From the NCBI GenBank assembly GCA_947589215.1, contig CANQCL010000008.1, positions 1-64,000 of the forward strand: a stretch of 64,000 bases of DNA, written 5' to 3'. How positions within the stretch are numbered: position 1 is the first letter of the stretch; each line of letters begins with the position of its first letter. Source of the DNA: an uncultured Clostridia bacterium (GTDB taxonomy: Bacteria; Bacillota; Clostridia; Oscillospirales; Ruminococcaceae). The position numbers were made by a program, and so were the translations under genes. The notes under the pieces are model-generated. The model did not search any database. It was not told the DNA's origin and saw only the letters and a list, made by a program, of their open reading frames with translations. Positions 36,289 to 45,285 of the stretch are shown here, in pieces.

Positions 36289-36952
36289 TTTTAAAGATTT
36301 TACAAAAGGCTTTGTAAAAGAAAACCCTGTTCTTGTAACCTTGCTTGGAATGTGCCCTGCATTGGCTGTAACGACTATGGCTTCAAACGGAATAGGAATG
36401 GGTCTTGCGACTACATTTGTGCTTGTCGGCTCGAACTTTGTTATCTCACTGCTTAAAAAGGTTATCCCCGACGCTGTAAGGCTTCCCTGCTACATAGTTA
36501 TCATAGCAGGCTTTGTAACATTAATAGAATTTCTCTTAAAAGGCTATGTTCCTGCTCTTTATGACAGCTTGGGAATATTTCTCTCGCTTATAACCGTCAA
36601 CTGTATCATACTCGGTCGCGCTGAGGTTTTCGCTTCTAAAAACAAGATTATCCCGTCTGTTTTGGACGGCTTGGGAATGGGACTGGGCTTTACATTGGCT
36701 CTGTTTCTTATGGGCGCAGTTCGTGAAATAATAGGTACAGGCTCGATATTTGGGATAAGCATACCTTTTATCTCACAAAACCCTATGAGCGTGTTTATTA
36801 TGCCTGCGGGGGGATTTTTCACTCTCGGAGTTATCATAGCCGTTGTTAATAAGCTTAAAAAGAAAAAACCTCCGAAGGAGATCGGCTGTGCAGGCTGTCC
36901 AAACGCTCAATCCTGCTCTGTTAAAACAGAGAAAGGAGGAGAAGAATGCTGA
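36281..36952 (+). CDS. rnfE: Rnf complex subunit E
   Basis: 223-residue integral membrane subunit paired with RnfA, about six helices, starting with GTG 36281 (AAGGAGG 9 nt upstream, inside rnfG). TKGFVKENPVLVTLLGMCPALAVT and the half-helix cysteine region are as in NqrD/RnfE. The C-terminus carries a cysteine-rich tail, CAGCPNAQSCSV ... GEEC, absent from the classic proteobacterial subunit, which could hold a metal or cluster. It overlaps rnfA by 7 bp. Confidence 0.94.
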   Translation: MSNFKDFTKGFVKENPVLVTLLGMCPALAVTTMASNGIGMGLATTFVLVGSNFVISLLKKVIPDAVRLPCYIVIIAGFVTLIEFLLKGYVPALYDSLGIFLSLITVNCIILGRAEVFASKNKIIPSVLDGLGMGLGFTLALFLMGAVREIIGTGSIFGISIPFISQNPMSVFIMPAGGFFTLGVIIAVVNKLKKKKPPKEIGCAGCPNAQSCSVKTEKGGEEC

Positions 36953-37527
36953 AGCTTGTAATAATAATGGTATCGGCAGTGCTTGTCAATAACATTGTTC
37001 TGTCGCAGTTTATGGGCATATGCTCTTTTCTCGGTGTTTCAAAGGTTATAAAAAACAGTCTGGGAATGGGTATAGCGGTTATATTCGTTATGCTCTGTGC
37101 AACTGCTGTTACATACCCGGTGTATAAATACATTCTCATACCTTATGAGATTGAGTATTTAAGAACTGTTGCGTTTATACTTCTTGTTGCAATGTTTGTT
37201 CAGCTTGTTGAAATAGTTCTTAAAAAAACTATGCCTCCTCTTTATAAGGCTCTGGGGGTTTACCTTCCCCTTATCACGACTAACTGTGCGGTACTTGGAG
37301 TTACTATAACAAATATCGATGAAGAATACACTTTTATACAGTCAATAACAAACGCTCTTGGAACAGGTATAGGATTCACTGTTGCTATACTGCTTTTCTC
37401 GGGGGTTCGTTCGAGAATAGACGCCGCAACAGGGATACCTGAGACGTTTAAGGGCGTTCCGTCTACGCTGATAGCCGCCTCAATAGTGGCGCTTAGCTTT
37501 ATGGGCTTTGGAGGACTGTTCGGATAA
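36946..37527 (+). CDS. rnfA: Rnf complex subunit A
   Basis: 193-residue integral membrane subunit related to NqrE. SAVLVNNIVLSQFMGICSFLG at the N-terminus and LITTNCAVLGVTITN in the middle contain the cysteines that hold the intramembrane iron-sulphur centre shared with RnfE. AAAGGAGGAG lies before the ATG. rnfB follows after 39 bp. Confidence 0.95.
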   Translation: MLKLVIIMVSAVLVNNIVLSQFMGICSFLGVSKVIKNSLGMGIAVIFVMLCATAVTYPVYKYILIPYEIEYLRTVAFILLVAMFVQLVEIVLKKTMPPLYKALGVYLPLITTNCAVLGVTITNIDEEYTFIQSITNALGTGIGFTVAILLFSGVRSRIDAATGIPETFKGVPSTLIAASIVALSFMGFGGLFG

Positions 37528-37532
37528 TTAAA

Positions 37533-37572
37533 GAAAGGAGATATGCTCCGGACGGAGTTGGTTTATATGATG
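37533..37572 (+). promoter_or_regulatory. SD-hairpin-AUG initiation region of rnfB
   Basis: GAAAGGAG (37533-37540), then GCTCC-GGAC-GGAGT (37545-37558) inside a run beginning ATGCTCC at 37543, then ATGATG at 37567/37570. The first ATG (37543) is in frame but lies in the hairpin arm, only 2 nt from the SD. Confidence 0.6.
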
Positions 37573-38358
37573 AATTTTGTTTTACCTTTGCTGATATTTG
37601 CAGGTCTGGGTTTGATTGCCGGAGTATTGCTTACAGCGATATCGAAGGCTTTTGCAGTAAAAACTGACGAAAGACTTGAGGCTGTGCAAAAGGCTCTGCC
37701 TCAGGCAAACTGCGGAGCCTGCGGATTTTCAGGCTGTAACGCTTACGCCGACGCTATTGTAAATCAAGGTGCAGAAATAAATAAATGCAATCCCGGCGGA
37801 GAGGAAACGGCAAATAGAATAGGTGAAATTATGGGAATAGACGCAGGCGATATCCAGCCTGTTTCGGCTTTTGTCCATTGCAGAGGGACCTGCGATGCAT
37901 CTCCTTCTGAATTTGAGTTTGACGGCGTAAGCTCTTGTGCGGCGGCAAACAGATTCTACGGCGGTACTAAGCAGTGCAAAAACGGCTGTCTTGGCTTGGG
38001 CGATTGTTTATCGGTTTGCTCTGAAGGCGCTATTTCTATCTGCAACGGCGTTGCCGTCATCAATGAGGAGCTTTGCAAGGGCTGCGGTCTTTGTGCAAAG
38101 GTTTGCCCGAAAAATCTTATTTCTATAAGGCGCAAAAACCAGCGTACAGATGTTGTCTGCAAAAGCGAGGCTCATGCAAAGGTTACTAAAAAATTGTGTA
38201 AAAACGGCTGCGTCGGCTGCAAGCTGTGTGAAAAGGCGTGCCCGTCGGGAGCAATGAAGGTTGATAATAATTTCGCCAGCATTGATTATGATAAATGTTT
38301 AAACTGCGGAGCGTGCGCTGATGCCTGCAAGCTGGGAATTATAAGACTGTCAAAATAA
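37567..38358 (+). CDS. rnfB: Rnf complex subunit B (ferredoxin-binding)
   Basis: Electron entry subunit of Rnf, accepting electrons from ferredoxin. From ATG 37567 it has 263 residues: an N-terminal membrane helix (FVLPLLIFAGLGLIAGVLL), the 4Fe-4S domain NCGACGFSGCNAYADAI ... CNPGG, and C-terminal ferredoxin-type clusters (CKGCGLCAKVCP, CVGCKLCEKACP, CLNCGACADACK). An in-frame ATG at 37543 would add 8 residues (MLRTELVY) but sits 2 nt from the SD within a hairpin, so I reject it. Last gene of the operon, followed by a terminator. Confidence 0.93.
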   Translation: MMNFVLPLLIFAGLGLIAGVLLTAISKAFAVKTDERLEAVQKALPQANCGACGFSGCNAYADAIVNQGAEINKCNPGGEETANRIGEIMGIDAGDIQPVSAFVHCRGTCDASPSEFEFDGVSSCAAANRFYGGTKQCKNGCLGLGDCLSVCSEGAISICNGVAVINEELCKGCGLCAKVCPKNLISIRRKNQRTDVVCKSEAHAKVTKKLCKNGCVGCKLCEKACPSGAMKVDNNFASIDYDKCLNCGACADACKLGIIRLSK

Positions 38359-38365
38359 AAAACGA

Positions 38366-38415
38366 CCTGATAGTTGATGTTTAAAACAAATCAAACTATC
38401 AGGTTTTTTATTTGT
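38366..38415 (+). terminator. Terminator of the rnf operon
   Basis: CCTGATAGTT ... AACTATCAGG stem with one bulge and a T6 run. Confidence 0.85.
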
Positions 38416-38719
38416 AATTTGATAAATATTTTTCGCCTTTTTCCGTGTAAAATTTTAAGATTTTATAAAAGTGTCGTTTTTCGTACATTTGTTGAAAACT
38501 TTAAAAGCTGTTGTTTAAAACATAGCCTAAAATAGGGAGTTTCTAACACTTTCAACAGGGTTTTCAACTAAACAGTGCTTAAACGGACAGTTTTGTTAAT
38601 AGATTGTTCAAATTTCCTTTGAAAAAAATAGTGCATTTTGCACATAAAAATTTTTTTTTATTGTACAAACAAACTATTGACAAGTACATATTGTTTTTGC
38701 TCATAAACACATTCAAAAA
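38416..38719. other. AT-rich non-coding stretch
   Basis: No gene. GTTGAAAAC (near 38490) and GTTTTCAAC (near 38560) form inverted repeats about 70 bp apart, and there are long A/T runs. I see no clean DnaA boxes or tRNA. Confidence 0.3.
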
Positions 38720-38841
38720 CCGGCGAGCCGGCAGGGGTGACCCCTGCACGCATTCTGCCTTTGGGAAGTTTGCAAAATGTATTTACTTTGAAAAACGGCA
38801 GGCTAGTATTAGTGCCTAGAACCAAGTTGTAGAGTTGGTTC
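38720..38841 (+). repeat. Structured intergenic repeat, copy 1
   Basis: Opens with ACCGGCGAGCCGGCAGG, then hairpin CAGGGGTGACCCCTG, then CTGCC ... CGGCAG closing a branch with TTTGGGAAGTTTGCAAAATG, then hairpin GAACCAA/TTGGTTC (38819-38841). The first 80 bp are about 75% like the copy at 43147. Confidence 0.7.
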
Positions 38842-38873
38842 AGCGTGTGTCTGTAAAAATCTAAAACTATAAC

Positions 38874-39920
38874 TTAAATACTCGATTTGGGTATTGAAAA
38901 CGAAAACTGTGTATATTCTCCCTCAATGCTGTCAACGTCGATAGTTCCCTTGTGAATTGAAATAATAGACTTCACTATGTTTAGTCCAAGACCTGCGCCT
39001 ATAGCGTCCTTTGCACGGGACGAATCGGTTTTATAAAAGCGGTTAAACACCTTTTTACGCTCGCTTTCGGTAAGACCTTCGCCATTGTTTTTTACTGAAA
39101 TTTTGCTGTATTTTTTATCATCGTTGAATGCAAACTCTATATACCCGTTTTCGGGTGTAAACTTTACAGCGTTTTCAATCAGATTATACATAATCTGATA
39201 AAGCATATCCTTGTCGGCAAAAACCGTTCTTTTTCCTGCGTCCAGACCAAGTATTTCAATGTTCTTTTTGTTTATACTTTTTTCAAAGGTGTTAAGTATA
39301 TCTACAATAATACTTATAACGTCTGTATTCTGCATAACTGGCTTTATTGTGCCTGTTTCAAGCTGTTCAAGATTAAGCAGAAGATTTGTAAGCCTTGTAA
39401 GTCTTTTTACCTCGTTTGAGATAAGCCTTAGATACTGAGATTCTTTATCAGACGGTATTGTGCCGTCAATTATTCCGTCGATAAAACCGCTCACTGATGT
39501 AAGAGGGGTTCTTAGTTCATGGCAAACATTTGACACAAATTGATTTTTTACATTGTCACTTTTCTGTACGGTTTCGGCTAAACTGTTAAGAGAAAGCTCA
39601 AGCTGGTGAAATTCCTCAATTCCCGACGCAGAGACTTTATCTTTAAATTCGCCGCTTGTTATACTGTCTGAAAGCTTAGTTATTTGTTCAAGTGTTTTAG
39701 TTAGCTTTCTGAACATAAAATAGAGTACAAAAGCGTTTGCCAAAATAATTAAAGCAGCAAAAATAAATACTATAAGTATTATTTTTAATTTATCATAACT
39801 ATCGAAAATGTTCTTTGATAAAACTAGCAGCAACATTCCCAAAGCTGCGGCTGCAATTAGGAGCGTTACTGCTGTTATTGTCAAAATACATTTTTTAAAT
39901 AAGCTGTATGTTTTGTTCAT
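38874..39920 (-). CDS. Membrane sensor histidine kinase (PhoR-like)
   Basis: 348 residues, partner of the regulator whose stop overlaps its start (TAATG). Two membrane helices (about 12-33 and 41-68) with almost no loop between them, so no extracellular sensor domain; then HAMP (LTKTLEQITKLSDSITSGEF), the phospho-accepting histidine in SNVCHELRTPLTSVSGF, and ATPase boxes MYNLIENAVKFTPENG and GAGLGLNIVKS. The signal is probably sensed in the membrane or by a partner protein. No SD-hairpin is seen here. Confidence 0.93.
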   Translation of the reverse strand: MNKTYSLFKKCILTITAVTLLIAAAALGMLLLVLSKNIFDSYDKLKIILIVFIFAALIILANAFVLYFMFRKLTKTLEQITKLSDSITSGEFKDKVSASGIEEFHQLELSLNSLAETVQKSDNVKNQFVSNVCHELRTPLTSVSGFIDGIIDGTIPSDKESQYLRLISNEVKRLTRLTNLLLNLEQLETGTIKPVMQNTDVISIIVDILNTFEKSINKKNIEILGLDAGKRTVFADKDMLYQIMYNLIENAVKFTPENGYIEFAFNDDKKYSKISVKNNGEGLTESERKKVFNRFYKTDSSRAKDAIGAGLGLNIVKSIISIHKGTIDVDSIEGEYTQFSFSIPKSSI

Positions 39921-40615
39921 TAGCCCTCATCAACTTCAAACTTGTATCCAACGCCCCAGACGGTTTTCAGTTCCCACTTATCAGAAACGCCTTCAAGCTT
40001 TTCACGAAGTCTTTTAACGTGAACGTCTATAGTTCTCGAATCTCCGTAGTATTCAAATCCCCAAACTTCATCAAGTAGCTGGTCACGGGTGTAAACCCTG
40101 TTTGGATTAGAAGCAAGGTGGAAAAGAAGCTCTAATTCCTTAGGAGGAGTGTCGAGAATAGTACCGTTTACTTTAAGCTCATATCTCGTCATATTTACTG
40201 AAAGCTTGTCGTATTTAACCTCCTTGACTTCCGTCTTGGTAGTTGTCTGACCTGCTCTTCTGTAAACTGCTTTGATTCTAGCAATTACCTCTTTGGTGTC
40301 AAACGGCTTAACTACATAGTCGTCAGCACCGAGTTCTAATCCTAAAACCTTATCAAATGTTTCGCCCTTTGCGGTTATCATAATAATTGGTACATTCGAT
40401 TTCTTTCTGATTTCACGGCAAACCTGCCATCCGTCAAGACCCGGAAGCATTATATCAAGAAGTATAATATCAGGCTTAAGCGCATTAAATTTAACAACAG
40501 CCTCCTCGCCGTCGTGAGAAATAATTGCGTTATAGCCTTCTTTTTCGAGATAAAGTCTAAGTAATTCGCAAATGTTCTTGTCGTCGTCAACTACTAATAC
40601 CTTTCCAAGTGACAT
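39920..40615 (-). CDS. OmpR/PhoB-family response regulator
   Basis: 231 residues from the ATG at 40615. Receiver with KVLVVDDDKN, phospho-acceptor in DIILLDIMLPGLDGW and DDYVVKPF; winged helix with LDTPPKELELLFHLASNPN and SRTIDVHVKRLREKLEG. PhoP/ResD-like in sequence. A second in-frame ATG at 40627 lies inside a hairpin next to the SD, so the 40615 codon is preferred. Three TGTACA repeats with 11-bp period lie just upstream of its promoter, suggesting autoregulation. Operon with the downstream kinase. Confidence 0.92.
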   Translation of the reverse strand: MSLGKVLVVDDDKNICELLRLYLEKEGYNAIISHDGEEAVVKFNALKPDIILLDIMLPGLDGWQVCREIRKKSNVPIIMITAKGETFDKVLGLELGADDYVVKPFDTKEVIARIKAVYRRAGQTTTKTEVKEVKYDKLSVNMTRYELKVNGTILDTPPKELELLFHLASNPNRVYTRDQLLDEVWGFEYYGDSRTIDVHVKRLREKLEGVSDKWELKTVWGVGYKFEVDEG

Positions 40616-40654
40616 ATTAATATTCATGCTCCGTTAGAAGCATTTCCTCCTTTC
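40616..40654 (-). promoter_or_regulatory. SD-hairpin-AUG initiation region of the response regulator
   Basis: On the minus strand GAAAGGAGG (40646-40654), AA, ATGCTTC (40637-40643), TAAC, GGAGCAT (40626-40632; one G-U pair), then 10 nt to ATG 40615. The hairpin begins 28 nt before the ATG. Confidence 0.7.
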
Positions 40655-40808
40655 ATATTTATAAGCTTTATTTGAATTATTGACTAAACATTTTGTTTAA
40701 TAGCCAATGTTTTTGTAAAAACCAATAAGTTTTTGATTTGAGATTTTTAATAATAAATGCACTAAAAAATAAACAAAACAAAAACAAACAATAAATTTTA
40801 ACATAATT

Positions 40809-40869
40809 ATTATAACAAATTCACAACTATTGAAAGTGTACATTAATTGTACAAATTATGTACACAATG
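40809..40869 (-). promoter_or_regulatory. Promoter with tandem 11-bp response-regulator boxes
   Basis: On the minus strand a TATAAT -10 (40809-40814) has a poor -35 (ACTTTC), as expected for an activated promoter. Abutting it upstream are three direct repeats of TGTACA at 40837, 40848 and 40859, exactly one helical turn (11 bp) apart, the spacing used by PhoB/PhoP-type regulators. Confidence 0.6.
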
Positions 40870-41070
40870 TAAACTTTATAATATTGAAAGATTTTATTAC
40901 ATATTTATTCACAAAGATACAGCAATATATACAGAAAGAACCCGTATATTTTGGATTATTGAAGAAAAGAGTAGCCGGAAATTTACTTGTATAAACAACA
41001 CTAATATTTACAAAATAATTAAATAATTTTGGTAGATATAACAAAAATTTAAAAAGTTGACGGAATACTC

Positions 41071-41098
41071 TTGATTATTATAAAATTAATGGTAAAAT
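41071..41098 (+). promoter_or_regulatory. Promoter of groESL
   Basis: TTGATT (41071-41076), 16 nt, TAAAAT (41093-41098), directly before the CIRCE element. An overlapping TTGACG-N16-TATAAA (from 41057) is an alternative. Confidence 0.6.
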
Positions 41099-41102
41099 AT
41101 AT

Positions 41103-41129
41103 TTAGCACTCAGAAAGCGAGAGTGCTAA
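41103..41129 (+). promoter_or_regulatory. CIRCE element (HrcA operator)
   Basis: Perfect consensus inverted repeat TTAGCACTC-N9-GAGTGCTAA just after the groESL promoter. HrcA binds it and represses the operon until heat stress. Confidence 0.97.
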
Positions 41130-41160
41130 AACTAAGTCAAATTAAATCAACATATAATAA

Positions 41161-41445
<285 letters not shown>

Positions 41446-41471
41446 CCGCAATTTATTTAGGCAAAAGGTAA

Positions 41472-43130
<1,659 letters not shown>

Positions 43131-43146
43131 GCAACGGTGACGTTGC

Positions 43147-43232
43147 ACCGGCGAGCCGGCAGGGGGTGACCCCCTGCACGCAGTGCTGCCTTTGGAAAGC
43201 TTGCAAAATGTTTAACCATGTGCAACGGCAGG
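43147..43232 (+). repeat. Structured intergenic repeat, copy 2
   Basis: ACCGGCGAGCCGGCAGG, hairpin GCAGGGGGTGACCCCCTGC, then CTGCC ... GGCAG enclosing TTTGGAAAGCTTGCAAAATG. GTTGCAC just before (43142-43148) can pair with GTGCAAC (about 43220-43226), closing a branched structure. Homologous to 38720-38802; lies between groEL and its terminator. Confidence 0.75.
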
Positions 43233-43280
43233 TCAAACTTTGTACAAGGTAATATTACGTAAACAAAATTGTTTAAAATT

Positions 43281-43316
43281 AAAAGGCTGACAGTAAAATG
43301 TCAGTCTTTTTTGTTG
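43281..43316 (+). terminator. Terminator of groESL
   Basis: AAAAGGCTGACA / TGTCAGTCTTTT with a 6-nt loop, then T residues. Confidence 0.85.
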
Positions 43317-43335
43317 CAAAAATATTTTTAGACTA

Positions 43336-43378
43336 TTGACAAAACTGTATTAACTGTATATAATACATATATACAGTT
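43336..43378 (+). promoter_or_regulatory. Promoter and GntR operator of the ABC operon
   Basis: Consensus TTGACA (43336-43341), 17 nt, TATAAT (43359-43364). The perfect inverted repeat AACTGTATAT-N7-ATATACAGTT (43352-43378) covers the -10, an ideal repressor site for the GntR regulator encoded next. Confidence 0.8.
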
Positions 43379-43395
43379 GAAAAAGAGGTGATGGT

Positions 43396-43770
43396 GTGAA
43401 CATATTTATCGACAATAAAAGCGGCGCTCCGATTTATGACCAGATATATTCTCAGATTAAAAGTCAGATAATAAGCGGAGATTTAAAGGAAAACGAAATG
43501 CTTCCGTCAATTCGGGGTCTGGCAAAGGATTTGAGAATCAGCTTTATTACTACAAAACGGGCATACGATGAGCTTGAAAAGGAAGGCTTTATTTATACCA
43601 TTCAAGCAAAGGGCTGTTTCGTTGCGCCTAAGAATGTTGAACTGCTCAGAGAGGAAAATCTTAAAAAGATTGAGGAGCATATTGAGCAAATAATAAAGCT
43701 ATCTGCTTCGTGCAATTTGAGCAAAGAGGATATTATTGAAATGATTAAATTTAATCTGGAGGATTTATAA
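43396..43770 (+). CDS. GntR-family regulator, YtrA subfamily
   Basis: 124 residues: N-terminal winged helix (IYDQIYSQIKSQIISGDLKENEMLPSIRGLAKDLRIS, cut at its core LPSIRGLAKDLRIS, then TTKRAYDELEKEGFI) and a short helical tail, the YtrA layout. It starts with GTG 43396 behind GAGGTGAT. Such repressors control their own ABC transporter operon; the palindrome over the promoter -10 is the expected operator. Its stop overlaps the ATPase start (TAATG). Confidence 0.92.
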   Translation: MNIFIDNKSGAPIYDQIYSQIKSQIISGDLKENEMLPSIRGLAKDLRISFITTKRAYDELEKEGFIYTIQAKGCFVAPKNVELLREENLKKIEEHIEQIIKLSASCNLSKEDIIEMIKFNLEDL

Positions 43771-44612
43771 TGAACGCACTTGAAATAAAAAAACTAACCA
43801 AATCTTTTTCCGGCTTTAAGCTGGATAATTTGAATCTTACACTGCCGAGTGGGTGTATTATGGGCTTGATTGGAGAAAACGGCGCAGGAAAAAGTACCAC
43901 AATCAAACTGATTTTAGATATGCTTCACAAAGACAGCGGAACTATAAAAATTCTCGGCAAAGATAATGAGGATAATATTTATCTCACAAAAGAGGATATA
44001 GGAGTAGTTATGGACGAGGTTGGGATACCTGAATGTTTGAATGCAAAGCAAGTCGGGAAAATTATGCGGTATACTTTTCGTAATTGGAACGAAGAAGAAT
44101 ATGCAAACTATCTAAAAAAATTGTCTATTCCTGCTGATAAGCCGTTTAAGGAATTCTCTCGGGGTATGAAAATGAAACTAGGCATAGCGATAGCAATGTC
44201 TCACGACAGCAAGCTGTTACTGCTTGACGAGGCAACAAGCGGTCTTGACCCTGTTGTGAGAGACGAAGTGGTTGAGATGTTAAGCGATTTTACAAGAGAC
44301 GAAAATCATTCTATTCTCATTTCCTCTCATATTGTCAGCGACCTTGAAAAGCTATGCGATTATGTGGCGTTTCTTCACAAGGGTAAATTGCTTCTGTGTG
44401 AGGAAAAGGACTGTCTGCTCGGTGAATACGGAATAATCCACTGTACCGCAGAACAGTTGAGTGAGCTTGCTCCAAAAGCAGTCAAGCATAAAAAAGAAAC
44501 TCCTTACGGAGTTGAGGCAATAGTATTGCGTGATAATATTCCGAATGATATGAAAATCAGTCCGATAAGTATTGAAGAACTGTTTATATTTATGGTAAAG
44601 GAGGCAGAATAA
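43770..44612 (+). CDS. ABC transporter ATP-binding protein
   Basis: 280 residues: Walker A GENGAGKSTTIKLIL, signature FSRGMKMKLGIAIAM, Walker B LLLLDEATSGLDP and the switch histidine in ILISSHI. YtrB/BcrA-like ATPase that pairs with the ABC-2 type permease encoded next. Operons of this type often answer cell-wall-active antibiotics; the substrate is not known. GGAGGA precedes the ATG. Confidence 0.94.
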   Translation: MNALEIKKLTKSFSGFKLDNLNLTLPSGCIMGLIGENGAGKSTTIKLILDMLHKDSGTIKILGKDNEDNIYLTKEDIGVVMDEVGIPECLNAKQVGKIMRYTFRNWNEEEYANYLKKLSIPADKPFKEFSRGMKMKLGIAIAMSHDSKLLLLDEATSGLDPVVRDEVVEMLSDFTRDENHSILISSHIVSDLEKLCDYVAFLHKGKLLLCEEKDCLLGEYGIIHCTAEQLSELAPKAVKHKKETPYGVEAIVLRDNIPNDMKISPISIEELFIFMVKEAE

Positions 44613-44613
44613 G

Positions 44614-45237
44614 ATGAAGGGATTGCTCTTAAAAGATTTATATATGATAAAAAAGTATTGCAAATTGCAGTTATTGTTCGTTGCATTTATTCTTGCAGGT
44701 TCACTTGCAACAACTAATATATTTTTTATTTTCTATCCCTGTTTGATTTCGGGTATAATTCCTGTAACTTTACTTTCCTATGATGAACTGAGCCAATGGA
44801 ACGAATATAGTGACGCTTTGCCCTATAAAAAGTCGCAGATTGTCTCTGTAAAATACATTATAGGTATGCTTGCTCAGATTTTAGTGTTTATTATATCCGG
44901 TGTTATTCAGGCAGTCAAAATGAACATTGACGGAATATTTGTGCTAAATAATTTTTTAATTCTTATGACAACTCTGTTGGTAATATCCTTTTTGATGCCT
45001 TCAATAACGCTTCCGTTTATGTTTAAGTTGGGTGCGATAAAGGGACGAATTGCGTATATTGTTGTGATTTTTGTTTATTTTGCAGGCGTTGGTGTTTTTT
45101 CTGCATATCTGGTTGACGGCTATATTAAAATCATATCGTTTAGCGGTATTATCACAATTGTATGTTTAGCCGTAATTGCATTGTACGCTCTTTCTTGGAA
45201 ACTGTCGATTGCGTTTTATAAAAAGCGGGAAGTTTAA
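44614..45237 (+). CDS. ABC-2 type transporter permease
   Basis: 207-residue membrane protein with about six helices, opening MKGLLLKDLYMIKKYCKLQLL, a common start for these permeases (ABC2_membrane_5-like). It begins one base after the ATPase stop and has AAAGGAGG before the ATG. It completes a GntR-ATPase-permease exporter module. A terminator follows. Confidence 0.88.
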   Translation: MKGLLLKDLYMIKKYCKLQLLFVAFILAGSLATTNIFFIFYPCLISGIIPVTLLSYDELSQWNEYSDALPYKKSQIVSVKYIIGMLAQILVFIISGVIQAVKMNIDGIFVLNNFLILMTTLLVISFLMPSITLPFMFKLGAIKGRIAYIVVIFVYFAGVGVFSAYLVDGYIKIISFSGIITIVCLAVIALYALSWKLSIAFYKKREV

Positions 45238-45249
45238 TATGTAATAACT

Positions 45250-45278
45250 AAAGGCGTCGCAAAGCGACGCCTTTTTAT
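45250..45278. terminator. Bidirectional terminator
   Basis: AAAGGCGTCGC / GCGACGCCTTT with an AAA loop, between the permease gene and convergent aspS. Confidence 0.85.
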
Positions 45279-45285
45279 ATAAGTA

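Noticed and set aside
38480..38570. GTTGAAAAC/GTTTTCAAC repeats as a possible replication origin
   Set aside because: No DnaA box consensus, no dnaA, dnaN or rpmH gene nearby.
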